Below, one piece after another: positions 30,124 through 37,758 of a stretch of DNA of 39,697 nt. The position numbers were made by a program, and so were the translations under genes. A model generated the notes under the pieces. That model was not told where the DNA came from. It ran no database searches and was given only the letters and a program-made list of their open reading frames with translations. Where the stretch lies: positions 1 through 39,697 of the forward strand of contig NZ_RXOZ01000015.1 in assembly GCF_003991205.1 (NCBI RefSeq). The letters run 5' to 3'. The first letter of the stretch is position 1. Every line of letters begins with the position of its first letter. This DNA is from Georgenia sp. SYP-B2076. Lineage in GTDB: Bacteria; Actinomycetota; Actinomycetes; Actinomycetales; Actinomycetaceae.

Positions 30124-30969
30124 TCAGCGCGCGGTGATGGCGACGTAGGAGTCCGGCCGGCGGTCGCGGTAGAACTGCCACCGCTCGCGGACCACGCGGA
30201 TCTGGTCCAGGTCGACCTCCCAGACCCGCATCTCCGCGTCCGTGCTCGAGGCCCACTCCCCCACGAACATCCCGTCCGGGCCCACCACGTACGAGCTGCC
30301 GTAGAACGTCACCGCGTCGTCGCCGTACTCGTTGGTCTCCGCGCCGACCCGGTTGGACGCGGCGATGAAGTACCCGTTCGCGAGGGCCGCGGCGGGCTGC
30401 TCGAGCTCCCAGTTGCGGTTGGAGATCCCCGGCGCGGTGGCGTTCGGGTTGAAGACGATCTCGGCGCCGTTCAGGCCCAGCTCGCGCCAGCCCTCCGGGA
30501 AGTGCCGGTCGTAGCAGATGTACACGCCGATCCTGCCGATCGCGGTGTCGAACACCGGGTAGCCGACGTTCCCGGGACGGAAGTAGAACTTCTCCCAGAA
30601 CTTCGGCAGGTGCGGGATGTGGTGCTTGCGGTACTTGCCCAGCACGGTCCCGTCGGCGTCGATGACGACGGCCGTGTTGTAGTAGACCCCGGGCTGGTCC
30701 TCCTCGTAGATCGGCAGCACGACCACCATGCCCAGCTCCCGGGCCAGGGCCCTGAACCGCTCCGTCGTGGGCCCGGGGATCGTCTCGACGTAGGCGTAGT
30801 ACTTGGGATCCTGGGTGATGCCGAAGTACGGGCCGTAGAAGAGCTCCTGGAAGCAGATGGCCTGCGCCCCCTGGGCGGCCGCCTGCCGGGCGTAGTCCTC
30901 GTGGCGCGCGATCATCGACTCCTTGTCCCCGGTCCACGGGGTCTGGGTCAGCGCGATCTTCACGGTCAT
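30124..30969 (-). CDS. Nitrilase-superfamily N-carbamoyl-beta-alanine amidohydrolase (beta-ureidopropionase)
   Basis: It hydrolyses N-carbamoyl-beta-alanine to beta-alanine, CO2 and ammonia, the step after dihydropyrimidinase. From ATG 30969 (GGAGG 5 nt upstream) it has 281 residues. The catalytic triad is E42 (CFQELFYGPYF), K115 (GKYRKHHIPHL) and C152 (VYICYDRHFPE), all at normal spacing. The insert YFGITQDPKYYAYVE is typical of the beta-ureidopropionase branch. It is the first gene of the operon. N-carbamoylputrescine or N-carbamoyl-D-amino acid substrates remain possible. The frame upstream to 31092 has no conserved residues. Confidence 0.9.
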   Translation of the reverse strand: MTVKIALTQTPWTGDKESMIARHEDYARQAAAQGAQAICFQELFYGPYFGITQDPKYYAYVETIPGPTTERFRALARELGMVVVLPIYEEDQPGVYYNTAVVIDADGTVLGKYRKHHIPHLPKFWEKFYFRPGNVGYPVFDTAIGRIGVYICYDRHFPEGWRELGLNGAEIVFNPNATAPGISNRNWELEQPAAALANGYFIAASNRVGAETNEYGDDAVTFYGSSYVVGPDGMFVGEWASSTDAEMRVWEVDLDQIRVVRERWQFYRDRRPDSYVAITAR

Positions 30970-31468
30970 CGGATCCTCCAGGTCGGTGCGGCGCGAGCGG
31001 GTGACCTTCCCGAGCGGGGCGTCGCCGTTGCCGGCCCCCTCCGCGCGGGACGTTCCCACGATCGTCCATGCCGTTGTGCGTGGCGTAAACATCTGGCCGG
31101 CGACACGTCCGCCGCGTCGGACCGCCGCGGAGTCGCCACCGGCTCGGACGGCCCGCGGCGACGGCGCAGCGGACGGATTCCCGCGGCGCCTCCCTGCACC
31201 GCTGGGCCCGGAACGTAGCAGATCCGCGCCGTCCGCGGCGCGGCTTTGGCAGGGCCCCTGCTGCGCGCTGGGGCGCGGGGGCCCGGCCTCCGGCGGACGC
31301 GCCCCACGTTCGCCGTGTGCTACCCCGCGGTGGGGCTAGGATTATTTCGGACCCCGGGCCGGTAATGGCTCGGAGGAGGGCCTGGACGTGGGCCCGCGGC
31401 CCGTTCCCCGCCCGGTGCGCAGCCCGCTGGCTGCGCGGCCGGCCCCGACCGCCTGCCCTGGAGACCAT
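30970..31468. other. 499-bp divergent regulatory region between the pyrimidine operon and the F420-0 transporter operon
   Basis: No gene is evident. An A/T-richer patch at 31078-31096 may belong to the pyrimidine operon promoter. A perfect 8-bp hairpin with a 4-nt loop (CCGCGCCG-TCCG-CGGCGCGG, 31224-31243) stands mid-region. TAGGAT at 31337-31342, followed by TATTT, is a candidate -10 for the rightward transporter operon, without a clear -35. No cobalamin riboswitch box was recognised, although the transporter resembles BtuFCD. Confidence 0.5.
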
Positions 31469-32488
31469 GTGGCCGCCCACGTCCGCCGTCTGCCCGTCCT
31501 CGCCCTCGTCGCGTCCGCGCTGCTCCTGACCGCCTGCGGCGGCACCGCTCACGCGCCGGCCGCCCAGGCCCCGGCGGGCGCCGCCTCGAGCTCGGCCCCG
31601 GCGCCGGGCTTCCCGCTCACGGTGTCGAGCTGCGGCGTCGACGCGACGCTGGACGCCCCGCCGCAGCGCATCGTGACGATCAAGTCCTCGGCCACCGAGA
31701 TGGTCCTGGCCCTCGGCGCCGGCGACCGGCTGGTCGGTACCGCCTTCGCCGACGGCGACGTGCCGGCGCCCTACGCGGCCGCGGCGAAGGACGTGCCGGT
31801 CCTTGCGGAGAAGAACCCCTCGTCCGAGGCCGTCCTGAGCCTCGAGCCCGACCTCGTCTACGCCGGGTGGGAGTCCAACCTCAGCGCCGACGGCGCGGGC
31901 GAGCGCAGCATGTACGCCGGTCTGGGCGTGGCCACCTACGTCTCCCCCTCGGCGTGCAAGGAGGCCGGCTACAAGCCCGCGAAGCTCACCTTCGACCTCG
32001 TCTTCGACGAGATCACCCAGGCCGGGGCGATGCTCGGCGAGGCCGACGCGGCCGCGACGCTCGTCCGGGAGCAGCGCGCCGAGCTCGCCGCGGTCCATCC
32101 CTCCGGCGCCGGGCTCAGCGCGCTGTGGTACTCCTCCGGGGAGGACACGCCCTACGTGGGGGCGGGCACCGGGGCGCCGCAGATGATCATGGACGCCGTG
32201 GGGCTGCGCAACGTCGCCGCCGACGTCCCGGACACCTGGACGTCGCTGGGCTGGGAGGCGGTGGCCGAGCGCGACCCGGACGTCATCGTGCTCGTGGACT
32301 CCGCGTGGAACACCGCCGCGCACAAGATCGAGCTGCTCGAGGCGAACCCGGTCACCGCCGCCCTGCCCGCCGTGCAGGCCCACCGCTACCTGACGGTCCC
32401 GTTCCCGGCCACCGAGGCGGGCGTGCGTAACGTCCGGGCCGTCACCGACCTGGCGGCGCAGCTCGCGCGGCTGGAGGAGGGCATGTGA
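31469..32488 (+). CDS. Putative F420-0 ABC transporter substrate-binding lipoprotein (TIGR03868-like)
   Basis: It has 339 residues from GTG 31469, with GGAG 5 nt upstream. The signal peptide MAAHVRRLPVLALVASALLL ends in the lipobox LTAC with Cys23. The rest is a BtuF/FecB-type helical-backbone binding protein: PQRIVTIKSSATEMVLALGAGDRLVG, LSLEPDLVYAGWESNL, DVIVLVDSAWN. With the following two genes it matches the actinobacterial cassette TIGR03868/03869/03873, proposed in the family descriptions to import F420-0. The ligand has not been proven and could be FO or a corrinoid. A longer start at 31388 would bury the signal peptide. The next gene overlaps its stop. Confidence 0.85.
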   Translation: MAAHVRRLPVLALVASALLLTACGGTAHAPAAQAPAGAASSSAPAPGFPLTVSSCGVDATLDAPPQRIVTIKSSATEMVLALGAGDRLVGTAFADGDVPAPYAAAAKDVPVLAEKNPSSEAVLSLEPDLVYAGWESNLSADGAGERSMYAGLGVATYVSPSACKEAGYKPAKLTFDLVFDEITQAGAMLGEADAAATLVREQRAELAAVHPSGAGLSALWYSSGEDTPYVGAGTGAPQMIMDAVGLRNVAADVPDTWTSLGWEAVAERDPDVIVLVDSAWNTAAHKIELLEANPVTAALPAVQAHRYLTVPFPATEAGVRNVRAVTDLAAQLARLEEGM

Positions 32489-33639
32489 GCACCACGGTGC
32501 GAACGGGCGGGACGCTCCCCACCCGTCCGGCGGCCGCGGGCGGCCCGGCCGGTCGCGCTGACGGCGCGGGCGGCCCGGCCGGTCGCGCTGACGGCGCCCG
32601 ACGGCGCCGCGCGCCGCTCGCCGCCGTCCTCCTCGCGCTCCTGGCCGTGCTCGTGGTGGTGGCCGGGTGGGCGCTCACGCTCGGGCAGGCCGACATCACG
32701 GTCCCGCAGGTGTGGGCCTCCGCCGGGCACCACCTGTGCGCGGCCGGCTCGGGCACGGCCGGCTGCCCGGCGAACCCCCTCACGACGATCCAGGACGCCA
32801 TCATCTGGCAGGGCCGGGCCCCGCGCGTGGTGGCCGCGGCCGCCGTCGGCGCGGGCCTCGCGCTGGTGGGCGCCGTCATGCAGGCCCTGACCCGCAACGC
32901 GCTGGCCGACCCGTACCTGCTCGGCGTCTCCTCCGGCGCCTCCGTGGGCGCGGTGCTCGTGCTCGTGCTGGGGCTGAGCGCCGCCCTGCCGGTCGCCGCG
33001 TTCGTCGGCGCGCTCGCCGCGCTCGTGACGACCCTGGCGCTGGCCACCCGCCGCGACGGCGGGCTGTCCCCCGTGCGCACCGTGCTCGCCGGCGTCGCCG
33101 TCGCCCAGGTCGGCTCCGCCGTCGTGAGCTTCGTGATCTTCTGGTCCTCCACCGGGGACTCGTACCGCGAGATCCTGTCCTGGCTCATGGGCTCCCTCGG
33201 CGGGACGGTGTGGCCGGAGGCCCTGCTCGCCCTCGGGGCCACGGCCGTAGTCGGCACGTTCCTCGCAGCCCAGGGCCGCACCCTGGACGCCTTCACGTTC
33301 GGCGACGTCTCCGCGGCGTCCCTGGGGATCGCCGTGACGCGGGCCCGGTGGGTGCTGCTGTGCGCCGCCGCGCTGCTCACCGCACTGCTGGTCTCGGTCG
33401 CCGGGTCGATCGGGTTCGTCGGCCTGGTCATGCCGCACGCCGTGCGGCTGCTCGTGGGCTCGCGCCACCACCGCCTCCTGCCGGTGTCCGCGCTCGCCGG
33501 CGCGATCTTCCTCCTCCTCGCGGACACCGCCGCCCGCAGCCTCTTCGAGCCGCGCGAGCTGCCCGTCGGCATCCTCACGGCCGCGATCGGCGCGCCCGTC
33601 TTCGCGGTGCTGCTGCGCCGGGGCCGGAGCGCGGCATGA
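32485..33639 (+). CDS. Putative F420-0 ABC transporter permease (FecCD/BtuC family)
   Basis: It has 384 residues from GTG 32485, overlapping the previous stop by 4 nt. The first 45 residues are Gly/Ala/Arg-rich and carry a 10-residue tandem repeat; about ten membrane helices follow. BtuC-type signatures: RAPRVVAAAAVGAGLALVGAVMQ, NALADPYLLGVSSGASVGAV, GSIGFVGLVMPHAVRLL, and ELPVGILTAAIGAPVFAVLL. Its ATGA junction with the ATPase gene shows strict coupling. It is assigned to the F420-0 cassette (TIGR03869-like) by context and family. Confidence 0.87.
   Translation: MSTTVRTGGTLPTRPAAAGGPAGRADGAGGPAGRADGARRRRAPLAAVLLALLAVLVVVAGWALTLGQADITVPQVWASAGHHLCAAGSGTAGCPANPLTTIQDAIIWQGRAPRVVAAAAVGAGLALVGAVMQALTRNALADPYLLGVSSGASVGAVLVLVLGLSAALPVAAFVGALAALVTTLALATRRDGGLSPVRTVLAGVAVAQVGSAVVSFVIFWSSTGDSYREILSWLMGSLGGTVWPEALLALGATAVVGTFLAAQGRTLDAFTFGDVSAASLGIAVTRARWVLLCAAALLTALLVSVAGSIGFVGLVMPHAVRLLVGSRHHRLLPVSALAGAIFLLLADTAARSLFEPRELPVGILTAAIGAPVFAVLLRRGRSAA
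32536..32595. repeat. 30-bp perfect tandem duplication in the permease N-terminus
   Basis: Two exact 30-bp copies (32536-32565 and 32566-32595) encode a ten-residue unit, GGPAGRADGA, twice, before the first membrane helix. In-frame and slippage-prone; likely variable between strains. Confidence 0.9.
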
Positions 33640-34538
33640 GCGCCCGCACGCCCACGGGCGCCCCGCCCACCGGCGCCACCGCGCGGCCCGTCGCCGCACG
33701 GCCCGCTGCCCCGCTCGCCGGTGCGCCGCCCGCCGGCGCCACCGGGGTGCCCGTCGCCCCGGCGCCCGGCGTTGCGCTCGACGTCGCCGCGCTCACCCTC
33801 GCCGTCGGGCCGGCCAGGATCCTCACCGGCGTGGACGCCTCCGTGCCCGCCGGCGCCGTCAGCGCCGTGGTCGGGCCCAACGGGTCCGGCAAGTCCACGC
33901 TGCTGCGGGTCCTGGTCGGGGCCCTGGCCCCCGACACCGGCACCGTCCTGCTCTCCGGCCGTGACCTCGGGCGGCTCGCCCGGCGCGAGCGCGCCCGCAG
34001 CCTGGCCCTGGTCGAGCAGGACGCCGCCGCCGACGTCTCGCACGACGTCCTCGACGTGGTGCTGCTCGGCCGCACCCCCCACCGCCCCCGCTGGGGCGCG
34101 GACTCCGCCACCGACCTCGACATCGCGCGCCGCGCCCTGGCCCGCACCGGCGCGACCGCGCTGGCCGGGCGCGACTTCGCCACCCTCTCGGGCGGGGAGC
34201 GCCAGCGGGTGCACCTCGCGCGCGCCCTGGCGCAGGAGCCCCGCCTCCTCCTGCTGGACGAGCCCACGAACCACCTCGACGTCGGCGCCCAGCTCGCCGT
34301 CCTGGGCCTGGCCCGGGAGCTCGCCGCCGACGGCGTCACCGTCCTCGCCGCCCTCCACGACCTCAACCACGCGCTGCGCTACTGCGACCACGTGCTCGTC
34401 CTCGACGCCGGCCGGGTGGTCGCCGCCGGGGACCCGCGCGAGGTGCTCACAGACGGGCTCGTCGGCGACGTCTACGGCGTCCGGGCCCACCGCGCGCGCG
34501 TCGACGGGCGCGAGATCCTCCTCTTCGACCCCGCGTGA
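33636..34538 (+). CDS. Putative F420-0 ABC transporter ATPase
   Basis: It has 300 residues from ATG 33636 (ATGA overlap with the permease). Ala/Pro/Thr-rich residues 1-46 precede the ABC core. Walker A GPNGSGKST is at 80-88, the signature LSGGERQRVHLARAL and Walker B LLLLDEPTNHLD follow, and the switch histidine is in LAALHDLNHAL. The form is the FecE/BtuD type, matching TIGR03873 in this cassette. Its TGA overlaps or lies 5 nt before the nitroreductase start, so four genes form one operon. Confidence 0.88.
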   Translation: MSARTPTGAPPTGATARPVAARPAAPLAGAPPAGATGVPVAPAPGVALDVAALTLAVGPARILTGVDASVPAGAVSAVVGPNGSGKSTLLRVLVGALAPDTGTVLLSGRDLGRLARRERARSLALVEQDAAADVSHDVLDVVLLGRTPHRPRWGADSATDLDIARRALARTGATALAGRDFATLSGGERQRVHLARALAQEPRLLLLDEPTNHLDVGAQLAVLGLARELAADGVTVLAALHDLNHALRYCDHVLVLDAGRVVAAGDPREVLTDGLVGDVYGVRAHRARVDGREILLFDPA

Positions 34539-34543
34539 GCTCG

Positions 34544-35158
34544 ATGGACTTCCAGGAGGTCGTGCGCCGGCGCCGGATGGTGCGCCGCTACTCCCCCGAC
34601 GCCGTGGACCCCGCGTCGGTGGACCGGCTCCTTCGCAACGCCGTCCACGCCCCGAGCGCGGGCTTCAGCCAGGGCTGGGCCTTCCTCGTGCTCGACCGGC
34701 CGGCCGACGTCGCACGCTTCTGGGAGGCGACCACCCCGCCGGCGAGGGCGGCCCGGCCCGACGCCTGGCTCCGGGGCATGCGGACCGCGCCGGTCGTCGT
34801 CGTGCCGCTCTCCTCGAGGGACGTGTACCTCGCGAGGTACGCCGAGGCGGACAAGGGCTGGGCCGACCGCGACGAGGCCCGCTGGGCGGTGCCCTACTGG
34901 CACGTCGACACGGGGATGGCCTCGCTGCTGATCCTGCAGACGGCCATGGACGAGGGACTGGGGGCCTGCTTCTTCGGGGTCCCGCCCGGGCGCCACGACG
35001 CCCTGCGCGCCGCGTTCGGCATCCCGGCGGACCACACACCGGTGGGCGCCATCACCGTGGGGCACCCCGCGGCCGCCGAACAGGGGCGGGGATCAGCGGG
35101 CACCCGGAGGCGCAGGCCGGTCGAGGAGGTCGTCCACCGCGGTCACTGGTCCGGCTGA
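34544..35158 (+). CDS. Nitroreductase-family flavoprotein, candidate stand-alone FbiB C-terminal domain (dehydro-F420-0 reductase)
   Basis: It has 204 residues from ATG 34544; GTG 34535, which overlaps the ATPase stop (GTGA), would add three. The start MDFQEVVRRRRMVRRYSPD and NAVHAPSAGFSQGWAFLVL carry the FMN-binding arginines and Ser typical of nitroreductases, and the C-terminal half keeps DEGLGACFFGVP. In mycobacterial FbiB such a domain is fused to the CofE ligase and reduces dehydro-F420-0 to F420-0. Here CofE is a separate 279-residue gene 3 kb away, so this protein is the natural candidate for the missing half; that is inference. Its last 16 bp overlap the end of cofC on the other strand. 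Confidence 0.75.
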   Translation: MDFQEVVRRRRMVRRYSPDAVDPASVDRLLRNAVHAPSAGFSQGWAFLVLDRPADVARFWEATTPPARAARPDAWLRGMRTAPVVVVPLSSRDVYLARYAEADKGWADRDEARWAVPYWHVDTGMASLLILQTAMDEGLGACFFGVPPGRHDALRAAFGIPADHTPVGAITVGHPAAAEQGRGSAGTRRRRPVEEVVHRGHWSG

Positions 35159-35772
35159 GCCGTCGGGCCGCCCAGCCGGGCGCGGAGCCCGGGCGGCAGC
35201 GCGGCCCAGTCGCCGGGGGTGTCGAGGTCCGTGGTGGTGCCCGGCCGCTCCACCACGGCGACCCGCAGGCCGAGGGCGGCGGCCTCCCGGGTGTGCGCGA
35301 CGCGGCTGCCCGGCCCGAACCGGAACCGGAACCCGCGGACGGCCGGGTCGAGCACGAGGGCGTTGGTGCCCGTGCCGGCGCGGTCCGGCGCCAGGACGAG
35401 CGGGGCCGCGGGCGCGAGGAGGGCGAGGACGTCATCCGCGGCCAGGAGGGGCAGGTCGGCGTGCATCACGAGGACGCGGCCGGGGGCGCGTTCGAGGGCC
35501 AGCTCCCGGCCGAGCGCCACGGCGGCGTTCAGCCCTTGCCGCTCCTCGGGTTGGCGCACCACCTCCACCCGCGGGTCCGGCGGCAGGGCGCCGGCCGCGA
35601 ACCGCGGGTCCCCGGTGACGACGAGCACGCGGGTCACCGGCGCCGCGAGGAGGGTCGTGACGACGTGACGGGCCAGCAGGGTGACGAGGCGGGTGCGCTC
35701 CTCCGGGCCCAGCACGCTGGCCAGCCGCGTCTTGCCCGACCGGCCGTCGCGCAGCGGCACCACGGCGGTCAC
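35143..35772 (-). CDS. cofC: 2-phospho-L-lactate (or PEP) guanylyltransferase CofC/FbiD
   Basis: It activates 2-phospholactate or phosphoenolpyruvate with GTP for CofD. It has 209 residues from GTG 35772: VTAVVPLRDGRSGKTRLASVLGP, VTRVLVVTGDPRF, ERQGLNAAVALG, VLVMHADLPLL, VLAPDRAGTGTNALVL and FRFGPGSRVAHTREA all fit the family. The frame is open to GTG 35967, but codons there end in G/C much less often, the residues are not conserved, and a 14-bp inverted repeat lies inside, so the short form is preferred. It is the last gene of the minus-strand F420 group, tail-to-tail with the nitroreductase gene. Confidence 0.88.
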   Translation of the reverse strand: MTAVVPLRDGRSGKTRLASVLGPEERTRLVTLLARHVVTTLLAAPVTRVLVVTGDPRFAAGALPPDPRVEVVRQPEERQGLNAAVALGRELALERAPGRVLVMHADLPLLAADDVLALLAPAAPLVLAPDRAGTGTNALVLDPAVRGFRFRFGPGSRVAHTREAAALGLRVAVVERPGTTTDLDTPGDWAALPPGLRARLGGPTAQPDQ

Positions 35773-35789
35773 GCTCGTCGGTCGCGCGG

Positions 35790-35885
35790 ATCGCGCCACA
35801 ACCGGCGCCCCGAGCGGCCCCGCGGACGCCTCATCCGCCACATCGGCATCGGCTGTTACGTGGTGGGGACGGGTTGTGGCGCGAT
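35790..35885. repeat. 14-bp perfect inverted repeat in the cofD-cofC spacer
   Basis: ATCGCGCCACAACC (35790-35803) and GGTTGTGGCGCGAT (35872-35885) are exact complements 68 bp apart, lying between cofD and the chosen cofC start. Arms may fold the leader of cofC mRNA or bind a regulator. Composition between them is less G/C-rich than the genes. Confidence 0.7.
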
Positions 35886-35969
35886 TCGAGTGGGAGGCGT
35901 TGCGCGGCCGCTCATCGGCGCTGCACGACCCTTCACCGGCGCCGCCCGGACGCGAGTCACCAAGCACGG

Positions 35970-36902
35970 TCAGGAGGCGGCATCGAGCAGCTCGCGGGCC
36001 AGGCGCTCACGGTCCTCCGGTCCGCCGAGGACGGTCTGCGTCACCACGACGGACATGCCCAGGGCCTCGACCGCCGGCGCGAGGAGCCTGTCCTGCTCGT
36101 CGATCACCAGCACGTCCAGCAGGCCGGCGTAGAGCCGGGCGACGCCCACCGCGGAGACCTCGTGACCAAGGGCGGCGAGCATGGCGGCCGCGGGACCCTT
36201 GAGCGCCTGCCCGCCCACGATGGGGCTGACCGCGGCCCGGTGGGCCTGCGTCCCCGCCAGGGCCTCGCGCACGCCGGGCACCGCCAGGATGGGACCGATG
36301 CTGACGAACGGGTTGGACGGCCCGATGACGACCATGTCGGCCTCGGTCAGCGCGGCCAGCACTCCGGGTGCGGGGCGGGCGAGCTCGATCCCGTCGAGGA
36401 CGACACCCAGGACCTCGTCACGGTGCCGGCGTCCCACGAAGTACTCCTGGAAGCCGAGGCGGCCGTCGGCGACGTCGACCTGGGTGGCCACGCGGTCGTC
36501 GGTCATCGGGAGCAGGCGCGCCCGGACGCCCAGCGCCGCGCAGAGCTGCGCGGTCACCTCCGACAGGGGCGCGCCGGCGTGCAGGCGCGCGGTCCGGAGG
36601 ATGTGGGTGGCGAGGTCCCGGTCGCCGAGGCTGAACCACGTGTCCTCGCCCAGCCGGGCCATCGCCTCGAGCGTGGCGTGGGTGTCGCCGTCGATGCCCC
36701 ATCCCGCGCGCGGGTCCACCAGGCCGGCGAGCGTGTACATCACCGTGTCCAGGTCCGGGCTGACCGAGAGGCCGTACAGGACGGCGTCGTCCCCGGTGTT
36801 GACGACCACGGTCAGGTCGTCGACGACGCGGGCCAGGCCCTGCGCGAGCTTCGCGCCACCGCCGCCCCCGGACAGGAGGGTCACGGTCGGGCTGGTGCGC
36901 AC
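35970..36902 (-). CDS. cofD: 2-phospho-L-lactate transferase CofD/FbiA
   Basis: CofD joins the activated phospholactate or PEP moiety to FO, giving F420-0 or dehydro-F420-0. It has 310 residues from GTG 36902 (RTSPTVTLLSGGGGGAKLAQGL follows). Also seen are NTGDDAVLYGLSVSPDLDTVMYTLAGL, GWGIDGDTHATLEAMARLG, WFSLGDRDLATHILRT, VVIGPSNPFVSIGPILAVPG and SPIVGGQALKGPAAAML, all diagnostic. The frame runs open to 37475 only as antisense-like shadow of the membrane gene. It lies 77 nt after the DUF457-like gene on the same strand. FO must come from FbiC, which is not in the window. Confidence 0.94.
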   Translation of the reverse strand: MRTSPTVTLLSGGGGGAKLAQGLARVVDDLTVVVNTGDDAVLYGLSVSPDLDTVMYTLAGLVDPRAGWGIDGDTHATLEAMARLGEDTWFSLGDRDLATHILRTARLHAGAPLSEVTAQLCAALGVRARLLPMTDDRVATQVDVADGRLGFQEYFVGRRHRDEVLGVVLDGIELARPAPGVLAALTEADMVVIGPSNPFVSIGPILAVPGVREALAGTQAHRAAVSPIVGGQALKGPAAAMLAALGHEVSAVGVARLYAGLLDVLVIDEQDRLLAPAVEALGMSVVVTQTVLGGPEDRERLARELLDAAS

Positions 36903-36979
36903 CCCGGCAGCATAGGGGGCGCGCCGGTGCGCGAGCGCACGCGACCGGACCGCGGGCATGTGCCGCCGACCCTGGACGG

Positions 36980-37561
36980 TCAGCCGATGAAGGCGTCGAC
37001 CACCAGGGTGAGGACACCGGCGCCGAGCGCCAGGGCACCGAGCCTGTTGGCCCGGGGGCGGGGCGGCGGGCCCGCGGCCTCCGCCCGGCGCGCCGCACGC
37101 CAGTAGAGCCAGCTTCCGGTGAGCACCAGGAGCAGCTCGACAGCCACTGACGCGGCCGGGACGCGCCAGAGCCCGAGCCCGAGGAGGGGCAGGTCGCCCG
37201 CGTTCCCCGGCAGCACCGGCATGTCCGCGCGGTGCACGACCAGGTCCAGCAGCCAGTGGGAGAACACCACCGCGCCGAGGACGAGAGCCACGCGGGTCCG
37301 CCACCACACGGCGGCGACTGCCGCGAAGACCCCGGCCAGCAGCAGCGCGCCGACCAGCGAGTGGGTGTAGTCCGCGTGGATGACGACGTTGCCGTACCCG
37401 CCGGACGTGCCGGGCGCGTTCTCGATGCTCTCCACCCCGAGGAGGACCAGCGGGACGAAGACGATGTCGAGCCACACGGTGGCCAGCATCAGCGCCCAGA
37501 GCGGCGCCGCCGTCTCCCCCGCCTTGACGCCGGCCGCGAGCCCGAAGTGACCGGCGATCAC
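36980..37561 (-). CDS. DUF457/YdjM-like membrane protein in the F420 cluster
   Basis: It has 193 residues from GTG 37561, whose GTGA overlaps the stop of the small upstream gene. Four to five membrane helices are visible. Conserved-looking polar residues are HADYTHSLVGALL and VVFSHWLLDLVVHR, the histidine pattern of the DUF457 family of membrane-bound putative metal hydrolases. Placed between cofE and cofD, it could act in F420 or FO metabolism or be a passenger. GTG 37594 would be an alternative start but would overlap the upstream gene more deeply. Confidence 0.7.
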   Translation of the reverse strand: MIAGHFGLAAGVKAGETAAPLWALMLATVWLDIVFVPLVLLGVESIENAPGTSGGYGNVVIHADYTHSLVGALLLAGVFAAVAAVWWRTRVALVLGAVVFSHWLLDLVVHRADMPVLPGNAGDLPLLGLGLWRVPAASVAVELLLVLTGSWLYWRAARRAEAAGPPPRPRANRLGALALGAGVLTLVVDAFIG

Positions 37562-37659
37562 TGGTGCTGCCCCGGGCGGGCGGCAGGCGGCCACGGCAGG
37601 CGCCGGTCCAGCACGCCGAGCACGATGACGAAGAGCACGACCCCGAGGGCGAACCCCAT
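37558..37659 (-). CDS. 33-residue single-pass membrane microprotein coupled to the DUF457-like gene
   Basis: ATG 37659 has a perfect GGAGG 5 nt upstream. The frame encodes MGFALGVVLFVIVLGVLDRR, then LPWPPAARPGQHQ, and stops at a TGA that overlaps the GTG of the next gene (GTGA). The strong ribosome site, a hydrophobic helix over residues 2-17, G/C-rich third positions and the stop-start overlap all support a real gene. A longer form from GTG 37689 is possible. No family recognised. It may be a small partner of the DUF457-like protein or a coupling leader. Confidence 0.6.
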   Translation of the reverse strand: MGFALGVVLFVIVLGVLDRRLPWPPAARPGQHQ

Positions 37660-37758
37660 GGCGGCCTCCACGAGCGAGGGGCTGCCCACGCTAGCGGTGC
37701 GGGGCCGGACGACGGAAGGGCCGCTACCCGAGTCCCGCGGGTCGCATGCCCGGCGCGG

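Noticed and set aside
23983-31193. Shared 16-mer TTCCCGCGGCGCCTCC upstream of both glcD and the beta-ureidopropionase gene (23983-23998 and 31178-31193)
   Set aside because: At this G/C content several chance 16-base matches are expected in 40 kb; the distances to the starts differ and no symmetry is present.
31224-31468. Cobalamin riboswitch before the BtuFCD-like transporter
   Set aside because: No B12-box or adenosylcobalamin-type conserved core was found; the region has only short GC hairpins.
36903-37475. N-terminal extension of CofD
   Set aside because: The open frame overlaps the DUF457-like gene on the same strand and is Arg/Gly/Pro-rich; CofD conservation begins at RTSPTVTLLSGGGGG.
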